Positions 39,501 to 49,900 of a stretch of 64,000 nt of DNA are shown one piece after another (the first letter of the stretch is position 1; every line of letters starts with the position of its first letter). The DNA is from Pseudoalteromonas luteoviolacea H33-S (GTDB lineage: Bacteria > Pseudomonadota > Gammaproteobacteria > Enterobacterales > Alteromonadaceae). Under the pieces are notes generated by a model. The model worked only from the letters and a program-made list of their open reading frames with translations. It was not told where the DNA came from and ran no database searches. A program made the translations under genes and the position numbers. The stretch spans positions 1-64,000 of the forward strand of contig NZ_AUXY01000058.1 in assembly GCF_001625695.1 (NCBI RefSeq). The letters run 5' to 3'.

Positions 39501-39638
39501 GAGCAATCACAACAGCTTGCTCTGACCATTAAGCTACGCGATAAATTACTTGCTATTTACACCCCCACCAGCAATAAAGTGCTGACAATCAGAGACTTTA
39601 ACTACGCTACAGGGGGGCTAATGCATGTATTGGATTAA
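36525..39638 (+). CDS. CapC/PgsC-like membrane protein, duplicated and fused to a large periplasmic domain
   Basis: 1,037 residues; ordinary CapC has about 150. The first about 370 residues are hydrophobic with two CapC-like halves: FGFPLTGLVVPGYLVPLFI (36-54) and a repeat WEFNGIMLPALLALQLM (about 224-240). The remaining about 660 residues are soluble and must be periplasmic if the last helix exits outward; no known domain is recognised there. CapC forms the membrane part of the polyglutamate synthase with CapB. The ATG overlaps the previous stop (TAATG). Confidence 0.75.
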   Translation: MDWVLQLFPTGSGLGQSVITTVWVGIAVVCMLNLRFGFPLTGLVVPGYLVPLFIVTPISAVVIIIEAIVVYAVMLFSAKTIMERFGFSEMFGRDRFFAIILISILVRVVMDTLFWPLVAMYLAQWDITFDYSSQLYSLGLVIIALTANVMWNGGFKYGMRVTLIQLFVTYLLVRFMLMPFTNFSIANLAIMYEAVAASIVAAPKAYIILVITAFIASRANIKYGWEFNGIMLPALLALQLMQPTKLLTSFAETAVILILGGSILTFTRLRHANFEGARLLLFFFNIGFLYKIVLNYVVVHYYPTLKVTDTFAFGYMLSTLLALKIYQKNALGLVIRATFQTSIVGGLIAITTGFLIMFIPAIFATTPAQINSSDNTDIALSQQISAYKSYLYTQQSEPVSISQYQQAQSIQHFMSAIRVLNRDRQEQENVLLARRLLAQAQFSLYEDEQYLYIKDTDTSAVRGFFALSKQPSKSHIISVPYPSSERVASDAAGLLFELLGSDALVLGTQFTPSIATQQVSQQSPYYSAFFSVFEELEVLQIRSVNQYTRVHLQLSPYGVNSQFWIFNQLPTSLSQKQLTNLMGFERGQFGILHTSSMPTADFNGKMVEAYIDGASYSNLLSEVVLSTSSGSNVAATFIDTSLDEVIETFAPYISAKGSNHYQELTNNEAALWEFEILGPLYKLVAQQSDREFDQDELNRLARINHIANMMGYQLQIVDNDQAQYIVLAPLDKQESLQQGQGLYVINLHPSAMLNIQVPRPLFESNTLKFSGELFASTGAKALSIAGAHPYANEQANVMAPGNVRSLFNVVHQSTLRYFAEQPILSLQVRSHSAPSYVRPSAIAFQFTNPDEQHANTLKELQYTLIDLGVNTQVVSGQVQTRGLEIGTSPQSGYRLFSPISELATLWLASDFKQHFAISEQALLQRLLAVSRDPQVRSLNTLVLSPNDWLLDNPPSLEKVLKLAEQYSQDQHLPLLSEFCQKFPKCQLQAVRIEQSQQLALTIKLRDKLLAIYTPTSNKVLTIRDFNYATGGLMHVLD

Positions 39639-41916
39639 AAAGCTGTTACACCTTAGCGCGACTGGATTTTTGCTCTTAGTCTTATTATGGGTGAGCTTTA
39701 ATGGCGTGACATGGCTGGCATCTGCTGAGCAGTTAGAAGAGCGCAGCGAAGAAGAAACACGCTCAGTTGTGCATTGGTTACCTAGTGACAAGTACATTGC
39801 ATTTAATTTTTCAGCATCCAGAACGCGCGCAGTCAGATTGCTATCAAACGCCATTTTTGAGGGACAACAAGTATTTGACGAACCTGTAAACTATGCAATC
39901 GAATATCAACTGTTTGATAGTCAGGGCGTTCAACTCAATAAACACACTTACCACCACGCATCAAAACTGGTGCTTGCAGCGCAAGAGCAGCAAGTAAAGC
40001 AAATTATAGAGGACAGACAGGCGCTGTCGGTGGCCTCTGGGCAATCGTTTTATATAGATGTGTCACGCTACCCGAATGCCAGCCAAATCAAGCTCAAACT
40101 TATCCCTGAAGAGGATACACTTAGAGGTGTTGTCGTCAGACTTCACGCCCAAACATCTACAGATACCGATGACAGTCAGCAAATATGGTTGAAGTTACCA
40201 CTTGATTGGCGCGAAAGAATGCTCAATTACCATACCCTAGGGGGCAATGCGCTCGCGCCGTGGGAGCTCACCAACGCAGTACGTTATGATTGGCAAAAAC
40301 TGGCGCCTCAAGGCATACCCAATATCGATTTCGTCAGTGACATCTTATACGAAACACTGCCTTATAATGTCATCACTTATGATTTTTCTGCACAACAGTG
40401 GGATCTCGATAGCTTTTACTCAGCGCCAAACCTAACAGCCACTTTTAGAGTTAAAAGTACCGCTCCCCTTTATTTTACGTCGACGGTGCCTGTCAGTACA
40501 TTACGCCTCACATGGCATGACTTGAGTCAGCAACTGGCGCCGATTGAGCTAAGCGCAGTGGAGCTCGAAGATAATAACTATAAAATAGAAAATATTAGAC
40601 CTGGTTTAGTGACAGTGCAATCGAGCTTGCCCGCGTTAACCCAGTGGTATCAACTCGCGCAACCAATTGCCCCCTTGCACAGTTATTACTACGTATTAAC
40701 CCCAGATACCCCTGTTGATTATGCTGTTTCAGGTGGTAGTGATGTGGTCTTCGATATTCGGGATTTAACCCCTGAGAGCTCACATGCGATAGTCTCTTTA
40801 TACGACGCACAAGGTCAGGTTTTTGCTCGCCACAAAATAAGTTTGGAATCGCGGCTATCACAATTTGATCGCTTAATAACACCTGAAACACTGCGCCAAG
40901 CCGTTAATGAAAGTGAAAAATATTATCTGCGCCTACCTGATGAAGCCGTAAAATTAAGAATTTCTAGCAAAACAAGTGTTGCTGTAAAGCTACAAAGCAG
41001 ACATCGTGATTTTCATTATCAGAATGTGGTTTGCGAACAGCTATGCGAAAACCCTTTAACTGACTTTGTTGAAATTGGCGCTTGGTTTGCGCAAAAAGCA
41101 ACCAATGAGTTTATTTTTACAGAGTTACAACAAATCCTAAAAGTACGGCTATTTGAAGCCCCGCCTTTACCAGTTATTAAAGAGACAGATTATGCATCTG
41201 AATCGCTCTTTGACAGGCACCCAATTTCGAATACCGCATTAATTTACAGCCCTGCTAACTATTTTGAGCCACCCAGTGAGCCAACACAAGTTCACTTTAG
41301 ACAACTCGATGATATTCACTCAATTAACTCGGATCAGGACCCTTCTCTCAAGATCCCAAAAGTGATCGCTTTAAAACCGCAAGCCCCCACATACATTGAG
41401 TTTGATGCGACGAGCAGTACCACTGACGACTCGATCATCACCAGTGCAAGCCAAGCAAACCATTTATTTATTAACCAAGGCGAGCAGCGTCACTTTATTA
41501 AAACGCGTCTGTACAAAATCAATCGCGGCGATACTTTATCTTTAGACTATCGCGGTAAAAACAGGCCGCTATCGATTGTCATTAAGCCTTTTATTTATCC
41601 AGCAGCAAAAAATAGGCAAGCACCGCTTATTATTAATACTAGCCTTAGTGGAAGATTTAAAATCGGCATCACGGATGAATATACAGTGGCAACTAAAAGG
41701 TATGCGCTCATGCCATCGCAAGTTCCTGCATTTATGCTGCATCCGCAATCAACCAACATTGTTAGCTACCCGCCCGTTACAATAAAAATAGGAACAGATA
41801 TTCAAACACTTGAAAAATTTGCGATATCGGCTGAAGATGAAATGTGGATAAGTATTTTAGAAGAACATAGCGCACAACCACTTACCCCTTTATGGTGGCA
41901 AAATGAAAATACATAA
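39625..41916 (+). CDS. Membrane-anchored periplasmic protein of the polymer operon
   Basis: 763 residues with one N-terminal helix (LLHLSATGFLLLVLLWVSF) and an otherwise soluble, probably all-beta periplasmic region with many Tyr/Asp/Thr-rich strands. One close pair of cysteines (VVCEQLCENP, about 470-476) could form a disulfide. I do not recognise it. Its start lies 14 bases inside the CapC-like gene, behind a GGGGGG ribosome-binding site, so translation is coupled. A scaffold joining inner-membrane synthase and outer-membrane exit would fit, by inference only. Confidence 0.6.
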   Translation: MYWIKKLLHLSATGFLLLVLLWVSFNGVTWLASAEQLEERSEEETRSVVHWLPSDKYIAFNFSASRTRAVRLLSNAIFEGQQVFDEPVNYAIEYQLFDSQGVQLNKHTYHHASKLVLAAQEQQVKQIIEDRQALSVASGQSFYIDVSRYPNASQIKLKLIPEEDTLRGVVVRLHAQTSTDTDDSQQIWLKLPLDWRERMLNYHTLGGNALAPWELTNAVRYDWQKLAPQGIPNIDFVSDILYETLPYNVITYDFSAQQWDLDSFYSAPNLTATFRVKSTAPLYFTSTVPVSTLRLTWHDLSQQLAPIELSAVELEDNNYKIENIRPGLVTVQSSLPALTQWYQLAQPIAPLHSYYYVLTPDTPVDYAVSGGSDVVFDIRDLTPESSHAIVSLYDAQGQVFARHKISLESRLSQFDRLITPETLRQAVNESEKYYLRLPDEAVKLRISSKTSVAVKLQSRHRDFHYQNVVCEQLCENPLTDFVEIGAWFAQKATNEFIFTELQQILKVRLFEAPPLPVIKETDYASESLFDRHPISNTALIYSPANYFEPPSEPTQVHFRQLDDIHSINSDQDPSLKIPKVIALKPQAPTYIEFDATSSTTDDSIITSASQANHLFINQGEQRHFIKTRLYKINRGDTLSLDYRGKNRPLSIVIKPFIYPAAKNRQAPLIINTSLSGRFKIGITDEYTVATKRYALMPSQVPAFMLHPQSTNIVSYPPVTIKIGTDIQTLEKFAISAEDEMWISILEEHSAQPLTPLWWQNENT

Positions 41917-42667
41917 AATGATCATCGCGCTCATCAGCATTACAAGCTTTAACGGATTTGCACAATCACAATTAAGTTGGCAGCAAATTAATAGCTGGAT
42001 AGCAAAGCCGAAAGCGATTGAGCCATGGGAATATCAACAGCAGGGAAAATTACGCAGCCCTGTGCATACACTGACTGCAACTTCGCCCATCAATGGCGGA
42101 GGCGCACTCATATATCGCGTGGCGGCTTCCCCTTGCTTTGTGTCTATTCCTCATCAATTTCACGACAAGTACACACTGAAAATCGGTCGCGCACTCTTTG
42201 AATCTAACTGCAATATGATGGTTTTTAATACCCATCACAGGCATAGCCAGAGCCTTGATAACCTGCCAATGGATTACTCCAAGCGAAAGCGTGGGCTGCA
42301 TGTTGCTGCCGTCAAAGCCTTTCACTATGCTCACCCCAACGCCGCCATTTTTCAAATACATGGATTTAATCAAAAAAAGCGCAAATCCCCCGAAGGGAAA
42401 AAGGCTGATTTTATACTTAGCCAAGGTCGAAGCTACAATGCAAAATTGGCTAAGTTGCAGCGCTGTTTATCGGGTTTAAGTAATCATACCTATATTTATC
42501 AAAAAGATATTTTCGAGCTCGGTGGCACTAAAAACATCCTGCACAAAATAGGACTCGCCCCACATCGGTTTATTCATATCGAGATCAGTAAGCCGATGCG
42601 CAAGCGACTGATCACTCAATCAACCAGTATGGAGCAATTTAATTTATGCCTCTCATATTCACGTTGA
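41903..42667 (+). CDS. Periplasmic hydrolase-like protein resembling poly-gamma-glutamate hydrolases
   Basis: 254 residues with a signal peptide (IIALISITSFNGFAQS). Motifs appear in the order seen in phage-type poly-gamma-glutamate hydrolase: FVSIPHQFHDKYTLKIG, NTHHRHS, AIFQIHGFN, a segment like N-x-x-L (NAKLAKLQRCL), GGTKNIL, and FIHIEISKPMR near the end (compare VQLEISSAQR). The histidines would bind zinc. This is a remembered motif comparison, not an alignment. It overlaps both neighbours (14 and 22 bases). It may trim or release the polymer, or clear it from the periplasm. Confidence 0.6.
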   Translation: MKIHKMIIALISITSFNGFAQSQLSWQQINSWIAKPKAIEPWEYQQQGKLRSPVHTLTATSPINGGGALIYRVAASPCFVSIPHQFHDKYTLKIGRALFESNCNMMVFNTHHRHSQSLDNLPMDYSKRKRGLHVAAVKAFHYAHPNAAIFQIHGFNQKKRKSPEGKKADFILSQGRSYNAKLAKLQRCLSGLSNHTYIYQKDIFELGGTKNILHKIGLAPHRFIHIEISKPMRKRLITQSTSMEQFNLCLSYSR

Positions 42668-45600
42668 TTGCGTTTTTAAGTTTAACAAGCTCCGTTTGCC
42701 TAGCACAGACTGCCAACTTACAGGCTGATGTGCAGTGGTACGACGCCGAGACTTTAGCGCTGGAGCGCAGTGCTGCTGACATTAGTCTCACTCATCAGCA
42801 GGCTAAGTACTTATTTTTACCTGCAGGACAGTGGCTTGTAACCCCCCTTAAAAACCTTGAATCACTGGCATTTTGGCAAGGGCAAACATTAAATGCCCTT
42901 ATGCAGATCACCAAACAACAGTGGCTATGCCAACAGGACATATGTCAATTAAGTGCCTCTACAAGATCGCGGGTTGTAAAAGTTTACAACCAGCAGCAAG
43001 ATGGAAAGTTTGAAATATGGCGTGGCTATCAGCACTCCCACAGAGACCCCTTCCGTCGCGCAGTCAAATTTCCAATGCCAGGCAAAACCGTTGCGCTGGC
43101 ACAGGAACATACCACTTTATACCCATTACATAACCAGCAAAGTGTGAAGCTGTATTTTGAGCAAGCAAAGAAGCTAAAGCTCACAGTTCATCGCGACCTG
43201 TATGACCTGCAAAAAGGCGGCAAGGTTGTCGCCTTGGTGAATGACACCCCAATCAGCATCATTAACGTCTCCGATGCACAAGCTCAGGAATATACACAAC
43301 ACAAACTCGGTGTTGGCAATGTCGATTATCTCGCTGTGCCAGCAAACAGTTATTTAACCTTAAAAAGCAGTACTAAAACCTGGGTTAAATTAGAGCAAAT
43401 GCATCGTGCCATTTATGATCAAAATGCGGGGATAAAACATCAAGAGAAATTACTCAGCCCATACTGGGTCAATAATTTAGACCCTGCTCTACACAAAATC
43501 TACTTTGAAAACAACATCAACCAACTCACTCAATTTAAGCCTGAGAGCGCTAGCGCACTTGAGCTAAGGCGTCATCAAGATTTTATCAGCACAATATCAA
43601 CGGGCACATTTTTAACACCGACCAGCAATGCCCAAAAGCCACTCACAACACACAAAAGGCTAGTTTCTGTATACCAAACCGCGAGAACAGCAAAGCAGTA
43701 CTTATTCCAAAGTCAAACATCCAGCATGTTGCAATATAATCGCTTAAATAAGTCGCTCAAGTTTGATTTTAGTCAGGAGCGGAGGATCACAAACAGCGCG
43801 ATTTTGTATGTCAGAGCCAATCGCGCCGCTGAGCTGATAGTAGAAATCAACGCGATGCGTCATAAAATCGCTGTGACCCCGAAACAAGGATTTGTGCCAG
43901 TTAATTTAGTCGTAGATATGGATGTAGAACAAATCACTCTTTTCTCAGCCAGTGATGCAAAAATAGATATCGCACTGCAAATTCGTACCTTACTGCCACT
44001 ACCCAATAATGAGCTCCTATACACGCAGCCCGGCAAATTAGCATTTAAGAGCCCAACTATTTCCGCACTGCTTGCTCGTATCCAATCAGATAAAGCCAAA
44101 AGCTACATCAATAGTTTGTCTAACTTCAAACTACAATCAGACCCTAATAGCCCTTCTTTATCCCAATACACAAAGAGTCATTGGATGTACAAACTTGGGG
44201 AGATTGAACACTTAGCTAAACATGCGCCAACCAAAGCGCTGCCCAAACTTAGGATATTATTAAACAGCCCCTATGCAGATGTGCAGCTACGTGCTTGGCA
44301 ATTGCGGTTAGCGGTTCTTACACGACTTGATCGTAACAATGCTGTACTGCGCTACTTGGGTGCTTTATTGCAAAGCTCAAATACGTTATTGAGCGACTTT
44401 GCTGCAAAAGGGTTACTAAGCCGCTACCAACAGACTAATCAAATATTTAATATCCAAGGTTTATGTGCGCTGAAGCATAGACTTAAGGGGTGTCCTCAGT
44501 TACTCACCAGTACTTTACTGTCGCAAGGTAAGCTACTTGAGACATTGTGGTTAGATCACGATCAACAACAAGTATCCAATGCACTTTTTGATAGACTGGG
44601 TTACACAACCTATGGCGGTCAGCGCCGAGATATTCAGCCAAGATATGATATTGTCCACCACAAACAAGTGCAGTTAGTAGCCGAAACAGCTGCATATAAA
44701 GCCTATAAAATAGGTGAACAGCCTGTTTCTATTACAGCCCACTCAGACATCAATATCCAAATTAGCGCCCGCAGCTTTGGCTTAGAAACTGGAGAAAACA
44801 ACATCGCTTGGTTGCATGTTGATAAAGACAATGAGCTCTATTTTATGCCAATTTACAGCGACATATTGTCGACTACTTCCGTTACCAGCCCAATTGAAAC
44901 GCCCTTATCTGTGGCATCCAGCAGTATGATAACGTTACGCGCTGGTGAGACTTTAACTTTGAGCAGCAAACAGACTACTTTTGCGCAGCTTCAAATCTTT
45001 GATGAAACACACTTTAACCCTTACTCAACGCAACAACTCAGTGAATTTGCATTAGGCACTTCTTTTTTAGAGTTACTGCATACCACTAACGCCCAAAACA
45101 CAGCCGCATTTACTAAGTTACTCAATAACAGTTTATATAGGCTAGAAAACGCAACCCTGGCAGATCATGAGTTTACCGCATTATTCTCAAAACTAAACGG
45201 CTTGGATATTCCCGCCTCTTTGTCCAAGCTTCATGACCGTGTACAAAGTTTTGGGCACTGGGTACCACTGCAAAAATATCTTAACTACGCTGGTACTCAA
45301 CTTGTCGACCTGTCCCCCATTGAAACTCGAAGTATCGCAGAACAGCTTAGTCGCCACACAGCCAAAAGAGACGATGTAAAAGGGATCACAATACGTCCTT
45401 ACCACATCCTTTCACTCGATTTTAGTGAATTAAAATCAATGCAAATGCGTCTAGTGTTTCACTTTTCTGATGCGGAGCTGGTATCCAATGCAGCCACCTT
45501 AGTCGAAATCGAAACAGGCAATGGCGAGACGGCATGGCCAATTTCAGACCAACAAACTCAGTTTGGCTTGACGCAGAGTGAGTTGAGTAATGGGCTAATT

Positions 45601-46914
45601 AAAATACGTTGGCTAAATCCATATTTATCGCAAATACTGCAAGTAGAAGTGCAAGTTCGTCAAAATAGTCGCTGGCAAAGTATCGAGCTAGACCAGCGCC
45701 AGTTGTTTTATTATGCCACCGCATCACAATCAATCTTAGCGAAGCTCGATAAAGATGCTTTGGTTAAAATTGAACGCTTCGAGAAAAAGCAGCGTCAGGA
45801 GGATATTGGATTCTACCCTGCTGGCAATATTGAGATCCCAAGTGACTATGCGCGTCTTGCGCGATTATTTGCTTGGCGACTTAATACGAACCGTCAAAAG
45901 CTAGCAGTCGCCCCCCCTGTCACACCTCTAAAACTGAACAGAGCAGAATTGAAATTTGAGCGGCTTGCCAAGCATTTCAATGAACCGCTGATCAGTGCCA
46001 ACGGCAATAGAACACATATTGAGGGGTTTATGCGCTATGACAGAGACGGCATTTTTCAAACCAATGATCCCATTAATACCGCTCACCGACTCGATTTCGG
46101 GATCCGCTTAAGAAACCGCTATCGACAGCACTGGTATCGGCTTGAGGGCGCATATCGACTCAATAATTTACGATATGAGTCTTTGGCGATTAACGGTATA
46201 TACAATTGGCTAGATCACGACAGCCCTTGGTTTAGTGAAGTTGGACTCTATAACCGCTGGCAAGAAGCTGAACTTGCTCAGGAAAGCCATTTGACCAGCC
46301 ACATTGACGCAACCATCGGTCAAATTTGGCGAGATGATATATCCGTGAGACATCAATGGTGGTGGCAACCCTATTACTATTACACCAGCATAGAAAAACA
46401 AGAATACCTAGACGACCCGTTTATTAGCCAAGACATGTACAATTTTTATCGCGCAAACCATATGCATGGCTGGCAAGCAGGATATCGAATTCGCTACCAA
46501 CCTTGGGTAGACAGTCAATTTAGTGCGCAAATTAGCACAACCTCCAATGAAGATTGGACCAGCCTAGACACCGCAACACTAAGTGGTAATTGGCAACAAT
46601 ATTACGAAGGACATATTTTTACATTGGGACTCAGCAGCAGCTATGTGTTCGCGGACCAAAACCGTCCGAATGCGACTTTTCAGTACTTAACCTCATTGAG
46701 CTGGCAAACCTTATTTGATTTTAGTGAACAAACTGCAGGGTGGATCAGTCTTAATTGGACACAAGATTGGTTTAGAAACAACCATAACATACGCTTTGAG
46801 GTGACTTTAGGTAACCTACAAAATACAGGCTTTGCGCCTTTTGCACATGATGAAATTATTTTTGAATCACTACAACTAACACACTTCCTAGAGCAAGATA
46901 TTAATGGCAGATAA
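42646..46914 (+). CDS. Very large exported protein ending in a probable outer-membrane beta-barrel
   Basis: 1,422 residues. Signal peptide MPLIFTLIAFLSLTSSVCLA; a long beta-rich region to about 500; helical HEAT-like repeats about 505-650 (LPKLRILLNSPYADVQLRAWQLRLAVL); a second beta-rich part; and from about 1,115 a 300-residue stretch of alternating aromatic/polar strands (RLDFGIRLRNRYRQHWYRLEGAYRLN; SSYVFADQNRPNATFQYLTSLSWQ) typical of outer-membrane barrels. The last residues (FLEQDINGR) lack the usual terminal Phe. By analogy with PgaA-like exporters it could be the outer-membrane exit. It overlaps both neighbours. Confidence 0.6.
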   Translation: MPLIFTLIAFLSLTSSVCLAQTANLQADVQWYDAETLALERSAADISLTHQQAKYLFLPAGQWLVTPLKNLESLAFWQGQTLNALMQITKQQWLCQQDICQLSASTRSRVVKVYNQQQDGKFEIWRGYQHSHRDPFRRAVKFPMPGKTVALAQEHTTLYPLHNQQSVKLYFEQAKKLKLTVHRDLYDLQKGGKVVALVNDTPISIINVSDAQAQEYTQHKLGVGNVDYLAVPANSYLTLKSSTKTWVKLEQMHRAIYDQNAGIKHQEKLLSPYWVNNLDPALHKIYFENNINQLTQFKPESASALELRRHQDFISTISTGTFLTPTSNAQKPLTTHKRLVSVYQTARTAKQYLFQSQTSSMLQYNRLNKSLKFDFSQERRITNSAILYVRANRAAELIVEINAMRHKIAVTPKQGFVPVNLVVDMDVEQITLFSASDAKIDIALQIRTLLPLPNNELLYTQPGKLAFKSPTISALLARIQSDKAKSYINSLSNFKLQSDPNSPSLSQYTKSHWMYKLGEIEHLAKHAPTKALPKLRILLNSPYADVQLRAWQLRLAVLTRLDRNNAVLRYLGALLQSSNTLLSDFAAKGLLSRYQQTNQIFNIQGLCALKHRLKGCPQLLTSTLLSQGKLLETLWLDHDQQQVSNALFDRLGYTTYGGQRRDIQPRYDIVHHKQVQLVAETAAYKAYKIGEQPVSITAHSDINIQISARSFGLETGENNIAWLHVDKDNELYFMPIYSDILSTTSVTSPIETPLSVASSSMITLRAGETLTLSSKQTTFAQLQIFDETHFNPYSTQQLSEFALGTSFLELLHTTNAQNTAAFTKLLNNSLYRLENATLADHEFTALFSKLNGLDIPASLSKLHDRVQSFGHWVPLQKYLNYAGTQLVDLSPIETRSIAEQLSRHTAKRDDVKGITIRPYHILSLDFSELKSMQMRLVFHFSDAELVSNAATLVEIETGNGETAWPISDQQTQFGLTQSELSNGLIKIRWLNPYLSQILQVEVQVRQNSRWQSIELDQRQLFYYATASQSILAKLDKDALVKIERFEKKQRQEDIGFYPAGNIEIPSDYARLARLFAWRLNTNRQKLAVAPPVTPLKLNRAELKFERLAKHFNEPLISANGNRTHIEGFMRYDRDGIFQTNDPINTAHRLDFGIRLRNRYRQHWYRLEGAYRLNNLRYESLAINGIYNWLDHDSPWFSEVGLYNRWQEAELAQESHLTSHIDATIGQIWRDDISVRHQWWWQPYYYYTSIEKQEYLDDPFISQDMYNFYRANHMHGWQAGYRIRYQPWVDSQFSAQISTTSNEDWTSLDTATLSGNWQQYYEGHIFTLGLSSSYVFADQNRPNATFQYLTSLSWQTLFDFSEQTAGWISLNWTQDWFRNNHNIRFEVTLGNLQNTGFAPFAHDEIIFESLQLTHFLEQDINGR

Positions 46915-49900
46915 AACGTTAAAACGACAGCTTCAAGATCTCTTATTTGCCGACACAGAACAATTTTGGCTCAACCTATATCAGCACAAATATCAAACTC
47001 TCGTGGACGAATTAGCTGATTGGGAGCTAGTAAAAAACAAACCAGAACAAGAACAAATATCATATTGGCAACTATTACAAACGATTGCGTTTTTACGCCA
47101 TAAAATTGAAAGTCATCATGGTAATTTACAAGCCATCGAGGCCGACTATAAAAGTTTCATTGAACGATTAAACAAAGCCGAGTTAAAAGCAGAAAGAGAA
47201 TTACACATTTTAAAGTATGCGGAGCAACTCGGTGCTTCACGATTAGAATTGCAAAAAGACAAGTTGGCCTTTTCACGCTGGTTCGATGAAGGCGCAGTCA
47301 TCGCGCGCTATCAGTCCAAAGTGTCTGAAATTGAACAAGACTTAAAATTTTTAATTGCAAAACTTGGGGCGCTGACAAACCGCTACCTACGTTCGAGTAA
47401 AGATGACCTGAATACCGCTTGGCAAAAGCTAGACTTACAGCCGTTTTTTATTCATTTACTGGCGCACAGTAACAGCCTGCATATTCGTCACGGCATGATC
47501 CGTGCTCTGGTTAACCAAGTTTCTCTTATTCATGAATTTAGTGCCGATCCTGAGCTAGATGCTGAGTTGGTAGCGCAACTTATTGAGCTTTTGGAGGCTG
47601 ACAATACACCTTACCTCGCCATCATAGATATACTGGAAATATTGATACACCAAAGACCGACGTTTATTCGCAGCTTTATGTGGGCAAAAGTTGCAGAGTC
47701 TGTAAATGACTTTCCAGACAAACCAAAAAATAATGATCAGTTATTTATCTTAGCTGCTATGCCAAAAGTGCTGATACAGCAAAGAGCTTTAACAGACTCC
47801 GACATAAAGCTGATACTGCAGCTTAGCACTCACCCATACCACAGAGTAAGGCAAGCAACGATAGAGTGTATACCAAGCTACGAAAATGAGTTTGCCACTC
47901 AATTATTAGAAAGCAGATTTCGCTACGAAACAGAAAACGCGATACGCTTTACGCTCATTAAGCAGTTAACTGCCGCCAGATTTAGCGAAAATGGGCTTGC
48001 TTTCAAACACTGGAAGCGCTGTCTACAAGGTGAAGAAAGCTTCGAGATAAAGCGCATCATTTTAGAGCAAAGCGCCCGACTGATGCTTAATATGCAACTA
48101 GAAACAGATCAACCTGAGTCTATTTTTAAACAATTCATTGATGTGCTCAATTTGCAATTAGAACAAGATCCTAGTACCGCTGTCAGACGCTTCATTACCA
48201 GAACTCGAGAGCAACTAAACAGTTTTTATATACAAGAACTTATTGTGAGTATCGAAGATCAGCTGGCGCTAGGAGAGACCGTCACACTTTCCACTGATGC
48301 CGCTCATGAAGAAATCGGCAGAGCACTGAGTTTCATTGCCCAATCCGAGCTTGGCTTTAATGGCTATCAACAAGGTGATAAATGGCAGATCCACAATGGC
48401 ACGTTAAAGGGGCGACGATTTTGGCGGATCTGGCATGAGTTTTTTACACCAAGCACAGATAAACGACAAAGTTATAGTCATACTAAAGCGCAAAAACCCT
48501 CTGCAGAGCTACATGTCACTAGCTGCTCAACTGCTGAGATCAGTGAAACCAATGTACCCGGTGAAGCACTTTATAACTTAGAAGAGCATAGCGCAAGGCC
48601 CTATTTACCATTACCTGACTATTTGCTTTCTATCCTGAGTCAAGATCAATTGCCTGCGCAAGCTAAAAGTTACACACCTGATGGCATTTTATTGATCACA
48701 CGTCCACATAAACTCATTCAACGTATACGAGCCTATTGGCAAATCTCTATTAAGTTTTCTTCACTGGACCGCCTGAGAAAAGGCGGAGAGCTTGAGCAGC
48801 AAAACTACTTAGACGCGATTAGAAAGCTTGGATTTCAAATTGAGTTTATCGGCTATGGATCCACGCACACAGCCCAATTCCCAGTTGAAAGCGGCATTCG
48901 ACAATTGTTTAGTCGAACGTCCATTACCACAGCACTGATTAATATTGGCTTAGGATTTAAAGAGTATTTATATTCCATCTATCAAAATAGCATTGGTCAA
49001 TTGGTGTTTTTTGTCTGCGCCTTTATGGCCTATTTTTGGTCTCGTCATATTAAAGTGAGCCAAAATATACAGCGTAATCGAAAACATATTCCTATCTCTA
49101 TTGGCGGTTGGGGAACACGTGGTAAATCAGGGACAGAAAGATTAAAGGCGGCACTGTTTAGCAGTATCGCGCTAAAAGTGATCACCAAAACGACTGGTTG
49201 CGAAGCCATGATGATATACACCACCAGCAATGGAGAGCAACATGAGCTGCCATTATTCAGGCCTTTCGATAAAGCCAGTATTTGGGAGCAAAGCGACGTA
49301 TTGGCATTTGCTAAATCAGTAAAGGCAGACGTGTTTTTATGGGAATGTATGGGACTGACGCCAAGATATGTGCGGATCTTACGTCGCTGGATGAATGACA
49401 ACTTCGCGACAATTACCAATGCTTATCCAGATCATGAAGATATTTTAGGTCCAACGGGTTTAGATGTCGCCACTGAAATGTCGTCGTTTATTGGCTCAAA
49501 CACCCAAGTATTTACCGCTGAGCAAAGCATGTATCCTGTGCTAAATAAGTCGGCAGAACAAAAAGATTCGACACTTATTCAAGTGCATTGGGGTGAAGGG
49601 TTCCAAATCACGGATGACATTCGTGCACTCTACCCCTATGAGGAACACCCAGATAACATCGCACTGGTATGCAAAATGGCGCAGTATATAGGCATAAATA
49701 AAGATTATGTGTTTAAAGAAACTGCCGAACGCATCGTGCCCGATATTGGTGTATTACAGCATTTTGAGCCAGCCCCCATCGGGACCCTCACCCAGTCTTT
49801 TGTGAATAGTATGTCAGCCAATGAACGCCTTGCTACAATAGAGAATTGGCGACGCTTAAATTTGTTTGGTCAAAGCCAGCAGCCCAAAATTCAAACTATT

